A DNA stretch of 64,000 nt from an uncultured Spirochaetales bacterium (GTDB lineage Bacteria; Spirochaetota; Spirochaetia; Sphaerochaetales; Sphaerochaetaceae). Made by a program: the position numbers and the translations under genes. Under the pieces are notes generated by a model. It saw only the letters and a list, made by a program, of their open reading frames with translations, was not told the DNA's origin and did no database searches. The DNA lies in assembly GCA_944392695.1 (NCBI GenBank), contig CALXXN010000001.1:124001-188000 (forward strand). The letters run 5' to 3'. Shown in pieces: positions 60,610 through 64,000 of the stretch (positions within the stretch are counted from its first letter, which is position 1; every line of letters starts with the position of its first letter).

Positions 60610-63600
60610 GTGAGTGTTTTTTCCGACGATCCCGGCATACTGCGCATCCGTGAGGACAAGGCCCGTCGCAACCATGCGGAGGCTATGAACTTCCTGGAGA
60701 ACGACTTCAAGTCAATCGCACAGGTGGTGCAGCGTTACTGGCCACCTGCCGTCCTGGCGAAGGCGGCCTGGTGGGCGGCGACGACGAATGCCAAGGATGA
60801 GTTGGCGAAGGCCCGTGCCCGTTTCATGCCTGTCCTCCTGCAATCCGTCGTCCAGAGCCGCTACTTCCAGGTGCCTGACCTTGGTTACAGCGCCAACCAG
60901 GAGATCCGTGACAAGGACTGGGAACGTCTTCACAGCCTCTGTGATGACGCCTCAAGGCGTTTCCTCCGCTTGATCGAGAGCCATGCCTTGATCGCTGTCC
61001 ATGAAGGCAGGATCAGCAGTGAGGCCTTCAGCGCCTATCGGGAGAAGCTTTTCCTCCAGGTCTTCGGCTATGAGGTCGGACGTGATGGCTGGGATGCGGC
61101 GCAGTCGCTATTCGCATCCATGTTCGAGGAGGAGGGTGGGCTGATTCCACAGGTCTTCGGCTGTCCTGTCGATAGCCTGACAACCCAGCTTGGAGCCTTG
61201 GGCCGCACCTTCGCTTTCGCAGTGAATGACATCGATGAACGCCTCAGGTCTGTCAATGAGGAGATCAGAGGCAAGGTCGCGTTGATGGAAGCCCAGGACG
61301 GGCTGTCCCATCAGGAGGCCAGTGACAGGGTCATGGCTGAAGGTGGTTATAGGAAGGTCCTCAGCGATATCACCAACGAGGGTGGTGGCTTGAAACTTTT
61401 CTCAGTCGAGATGAACAGCCTGCTGTCCACCGACTGCTGCCGCCTCTTCACTGCTGATGCCTCAAGCCAGGATGATGTCGTCACAGAAGGCTTCCTAACA
61501 GCACTGCAGTTCCCCTTCATCCGCTTTGCTGACCGTTTCTACTGTTTCATAGGGCGGCTTTTCATGCCTTCAGCGTCTTTTGTCGTAAGGCGCATACTGC
61601 ATTCCCACAGCCGCCACAGTGGCTATGCGATGAGGGTGGGTGACCTCTACGCCAAGACGATGGCAGCGCTCTTCATCGAGAGCGATATTGTTGATGTCTA
61701 CACCTGGCGGGGACACAAGGTCGACGTCGTCCTCCTTTCATCATTGAAGTACGTCAACGCATACAAATACCCGGAACTCTTCCAGACCAGGGTTGAACGC
61801 AGGCTGGAAGCCATGGCGGCCAAGCCGGCCTTGGGCCATGCCCAGCTTTTCGTGGATCCGGACAGCTTTGGGGGCCTTGAACGTACGCCAACAGGTGCCT
61901 TCCGCATCTCCCTTGCCGAACTGGCCCATGTCCAGGCCGTGCCCAGCCTCCAGGATGCCTTCTACCAGGCCCTCTTCCAGGACAGTATTTCGGATATCGA
62001 GGAAGAGAGCGTGCTCTCAGAGGCGCTGGATGAACTCGACATCGATGACGCCCCGCCTCCTTCCATTGACGAGATTTACGACGATGAGGCCCCCTCGATC
62101 ATGCCTGACGACGAGACCGAGTACGACAGGAGCGATGATGATGACAAGGCAAGGATGCTCGAGCGCATCTATGACCAGGAGCCAATCAGCATGGTTGAGG
62201 AGGAGCCTTCAGCCAGCCGGCAGAGGAGTTCCAGTGACCTTGCAGGGCTCTATGAACTTCCAGAGGAGATGAAGGACGAGGAGGTCAGCGAAGAACTGGA
62301 TGATGTCGACGCAGAAGACCTTTTCAGCCCTTCTGACGAGGCTGTCGTCCATGATGACGAAGAGGACGATGGTATGGATTATCTCCTTGATGTCGAGGAG
62401 GAGGCTGACGAGGTCCCTGATGATGACTTGGATGACCTGTTCGCTGATGACGACGCCATACCTGTCGATGAAGACGATGAGGATTATCAAGAAGGTCATG
62501 ATGAGATTGATGGCTACTGCTATGATGTCAATTCAGGCCGTACTGTGGATGATCCTGGGCAACTTTACCTCTTCGACGAGGAAGGTGGCCCTGCAAATGC
62601 CTACGATGAAGACCAGCTGCTTGACATGCAGGAAGATGACACCTCATTGCTGGAGGCGGAAGATGGGGCCTCTCCTCATCAGAACATGATGGTTGAAGCT
62701 GATGAGGAGGAAGAGGCGGATGAGGAGGAGCTTTCCCCTGTGCCATCTGACGATGAGGATTCCCCCTTCGATCCAGCTGCAGCCGAAGCCGAGGAGGAGT
62801 CCCTGCCTCCAGAAGAAAGCGAAGAAGCCCAGGAAGCCGAGGATGAGGATGCTGAACTGGTCAATGAGCTGGATGCATATCTTGCAAGTGGAGATGAGGA
62901 CCTCATCAGTGAGGATGAGGCTTCCTATGCCCCAGAGGCTTCCTGGTCAGAATCCGATACTGCTCCTGAACCAGAGGCTGTCGCTGAACCAGAGGCTGTC
63001 GCTGAACCAGAAGCTGCCGCTGAACCAGAAGCTGCCGCTGAACCAGGGGCTGTCGCTGAACCAGGGGCTGTCGCCGAACCAGAGGCTGTCGCCGAACCAG
63101 AGGCTGTCGCCGAACCAGGGGCTTGCGCTGAACCAGAAGCTGTCGAAGAATCAGAAGCTGTCGAAGAATCAGGAACCAAAGACGAAGGACCTGTCAGTTA
63201 CACAGGACTTGCAGGTAAGATCCTGGATTCTCTTGAGGACCGGTCTTTCTTCTTACGTTTCCTCCGTTCCATGGATAGTGCCACGCTTTCAGGATTCGAA
63301 CTCGCATTGCAGCGCAGCATGGACTCTGCGGCTGCGGACGGACATGACAAGATGATGACAGCTGCCGGGGCCGGACTTTCAATAGTCGTCACACATACCT
63401 CGCGGCTTGATCCCGTAAGGAAGAGTGAGCTGTGTAACAAGGCTGGTGCCCAGATGTATGCCAGGGGTGCCAAGGAATGGACGATCATGTTGCTTTCCTT
63501 TACTGACGATGGCCGCTTGGCCTTCAGCTGGCAGCGTCAAATCGACCAGTCCTCATTCAGTGCCGTTGATTGGAAAATCGTCAGGATCATGGGTGAAGAT

Positions 63601-63618
63601 ATCAAGAGGAGGACCTGA
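60610..63618 (+). CDS. Large acidic protein with Glu-Pro-Ala minisatellite, function unknown
   Basis: A 1002-aa protein with three parts. Residues 1 to about 455 look globular and mostly helical, with a well-conserved appearance (VQRYWPPAVLAKAAWWAATT; DVYTWRGHKVDVVLLSSL). Residues ~456-855 are extremely acidic, with runs of Asp and Glu, and end in eleven six-residue repeats of the AEPEAV type at 786-851. The last ~145 residues (GPVSYTGLAGKILDSLEDRSFFLRFLRSMD onward) again look folded. There is no signal peptide or membrane segment, so it is cytoplasmic. The start is GTG at 60610 after a GGGGGCGG stretch. It overlaps the IMPase-family gene by one base. No family was recognised; a spirochaete-specific scaffold is a possibility. 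Confidence 0.7.
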   Translation: MSVFSDDPGILRIREDKARRNHAEAMNFLENDFKSIAQVVQRYWPPAVLAKAAWWAATTNAKDELAKARARFMPVLLQSVVQSRYFQVPDLGYSANQEIRDKDWERLHSLCDDASRRFLRLIESHALIAVHEGRISSEAFSAYREKLFLQVFGYEVGRDGWDAAQSLFASMFEEEGGLIPQVFGCPVDSLTTQLGALGRTFAFAVNDIDERLRSVNEEIRGKVALMEAQDGLSHQEASDRVMAEGGYRKVLSDITNEGGGLKLFSVEMNSLLSTDCCRLFTADASSQDDVVTEGFLTALQFPFIRFADRFYCFIGRLFMPSASFVVRRILHSHSRHSGYAMRVGDLYAKTMAALFIESDIVDVYTWRGHKVDVVLLSSLKYVNAYKYPELFQTRVERRLEAMAAKPALGHAQLFVDPDSFGGLERTPTGAFRISLAELAHVQAVPSLQDAFYQALFQDSISDIEEESVLSEALDELDIDDAPPPSIDEIYDDEAPSIMPDDETEYDRSDDDDKARMLERIYDQEPISMVEEEPSASRQRSSSDLAGLYELPEEMKDEEVSEELDDVDAEDLFSPSDEAVVHDDEEDDGMDYLLDVEEEADEVPDDDLDDLFADDDAIPVDEDDEDYQEGHDEIDGYCYDVNSGRTVDDPGQLYLFDEEGGPANAYDEDQLLDMQEDDTSLLEAEDGASPHQNMMVEADEEEEADEEELSPVPSDDEDSPFDPAAAEAEEESLPPEESEEAQEAEDEDAELVNELDAYLASGDEDLISEDEASYAPEASWSESDTAPEPEAVAEPEAVAEPEAAAEPEAAAEPGAVAEPGAVAEPEAVAEPEAVAEPGACAEPEAVEESEAVEESGTKDEGPVSYTGLAGKILDSLEDRSFFLRFLRSMDSATLSGFELALQRSMDSAAADGHDKMMTAAGAGLSIVVTHTSRLDPVRKSELCNKAGAQMYARGAKEWTIMLLSFTDDGRLAFSWQRQIDQSSFSAVDWKIVRIMGEDIKRRT
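62965..63162 (+). repeat. Coding minisatellite: eleven 18-bp units
   Basis: Tandem 18-bp units related to GCTGAACCAGAGGCTGTC encode AEPEAV, AEPEAA, AEPGAV, AEPGAC and EESEAV variants. Units 1-2, 3-4, 5-6 and 7-8 occur as near-identical neighbours, suggesting stepwise duplication. Unit changes stay in frame. Confidence 0.85.
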
Positions 63619-64000
63619 TGGAGCGTGGTGAGCTGCTCTTCAAGCTGGCCTATGAGGCTTCTGACCTTGTGCGAGGCCTCCATGCTGATGGCATCGTCAA
63701 GAAAGCCGTCAATGACTTTGTCACTTCTGCGGACAAGACGGTGGAGGTCTGGATCCGGGAGAGGATAAACGCGCTCTTCCCTGATGACGCCATACTTGGT
63801 GAGGAGGAAGGCCTGGCTGCTGGGCAGGACGGCTGGTTATGGGTTGTCGATCCGATAGATGGAACAGTCAACTTCATGAACGGTTTCCCCCTCTATTCGG
63901 TGTCGATAGCGCTCTACAAGGATGGTGTGTGCCTGGCTGGGGCTGTCTCAAACCCCTTCTTCAACGAACATTTCACCGCAGTGAAGGGGGAGGGTGCTTT
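63618..64000 (+). CDS. Inositol monophosphatase family protein (3' end cut off)
   Basis: The first 127 codons of an IMPase/FBPase-like Mg-dependent phosphatase. The metal-binding parts are present: NDFVTSADKTVE, ILGEEEG and WVVDPIDGTVNFMNGFP, whose Asp-Pro-Ile-Asp-Gly core is the family signature. It would dephosphorylate inositol-1-phosphate or a related sugar or nucleotide phosphate. AGGAGG stands five bases before the ATG at 63618, which overlaps the stop codon of the acidic protein gene. The remainder lies beyond the window. Confidence 0.92.
   Translation, partial: MERGELLFKLAYEASDLVRGLHADGIVKKAVNDFVTSADKTVEVWIRERINALFPDDAILGEEEGLAAGQDGWLWVVDPIDGTVNFMNGFPLYSVSIALYKDGVCLAGAVSNPFFNEHFTAVKGEGA

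Noticed and set aside
62925-63179. Minus-strand frame rich in SGSATASGSA repeats
   Set aside because: It is the antisense reading of the 18-bp minisatellite in the acidic protein gene, with no start signals.

Overview
The window looks like chromosomal DNA from a moderately GC-rich host-associated spirochaete, most likely Sphaerochaetaceae or a relative. The clues are indirect: periplasmic binding proteins whose signal peptides end in FAGGTSE or FASGASE, an archaeal-type UMP kinase, unusually long PRPP synthetase (428 aa) and serine hydroxymethyltransferase (504 aa), and several lipoproteins with loose lipoboxes. Taxonomy is an inference; no rRNA gene is present. No tRNA, rRNA, CRISPR array or intact insertion sequence was seen.

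Layout. 1-706: a CPBP-family membrane protease cut by the window edge. 764-6444: an AddB/AddA-like helicase-nuclease pair. 6428-9290 (minus): a MalY/PatB-type aminotransferase and a serine hydrolase. 9505-14156: a complete branched-chain amino acid ABC importer (livJHMGF), followed by a CBS-ACT protein with its own promoter. 14922-16518 (minus): CMD-family protein, cupin and flavodoxin, divergent from a LysR regulator at 16775. 17714-20498: two small metal-binding proteins, then a lipoprotein and an outer-membrane barrel candidate. 20534-25618: manA, a DEDDh exonuclease, a PAP2 phosphatase, lnt, infA and an XRE regulator. 25812-28798: glyA, rpsD and a prolyl-tRNA deacylase. 28961-35266: the phosphate regulon pstSCAB-phoU-phoB-phoR behind Pho-box-like repeats. 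35437-39500: a MarR regulator and a heterodimeric ABC exporter. 39502-41584 (minus): a GNAT-like protein and a DUF4105 membrane protein. 41671-44561: recO-recJ.

44554-52063 is the accessory part of the window. A TOTE-type primase-helicase overlaps the end of recJ, followed by an Abi/HEPN-like protein, a candidate small RNA, a small alpha/beta hydrolase, a 565-bp stretch without a clear gene and a GLUG-repeat lipoprotein preceded by a C8 tract. These genes are visibly AT-richer than their surroundings and resemble a small defence and surface island. A patatin phospholipase (52064-53215) lies at its right edge.

53244-64000 returns to core genes: a PflX-like radical SAM protein, UMP kinase, ssb, a lipoprotein, argH, prs, an aminotransferase, a 1002-aa acidic protein with a minisatellite, and the start of an inositol monophosphatase-family gene.

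Regulation can be read at several points. These include promoters sharing a TAGAATC -10 block (two of them apparently giving leaderless mRNAs), a LysR box inside the lysR promoter, operator-like palindromes at the liv promoter, a hairpin after livJ, and hairpins before the prolyl-tRNA deacylase and the 59364 aminotransferase.
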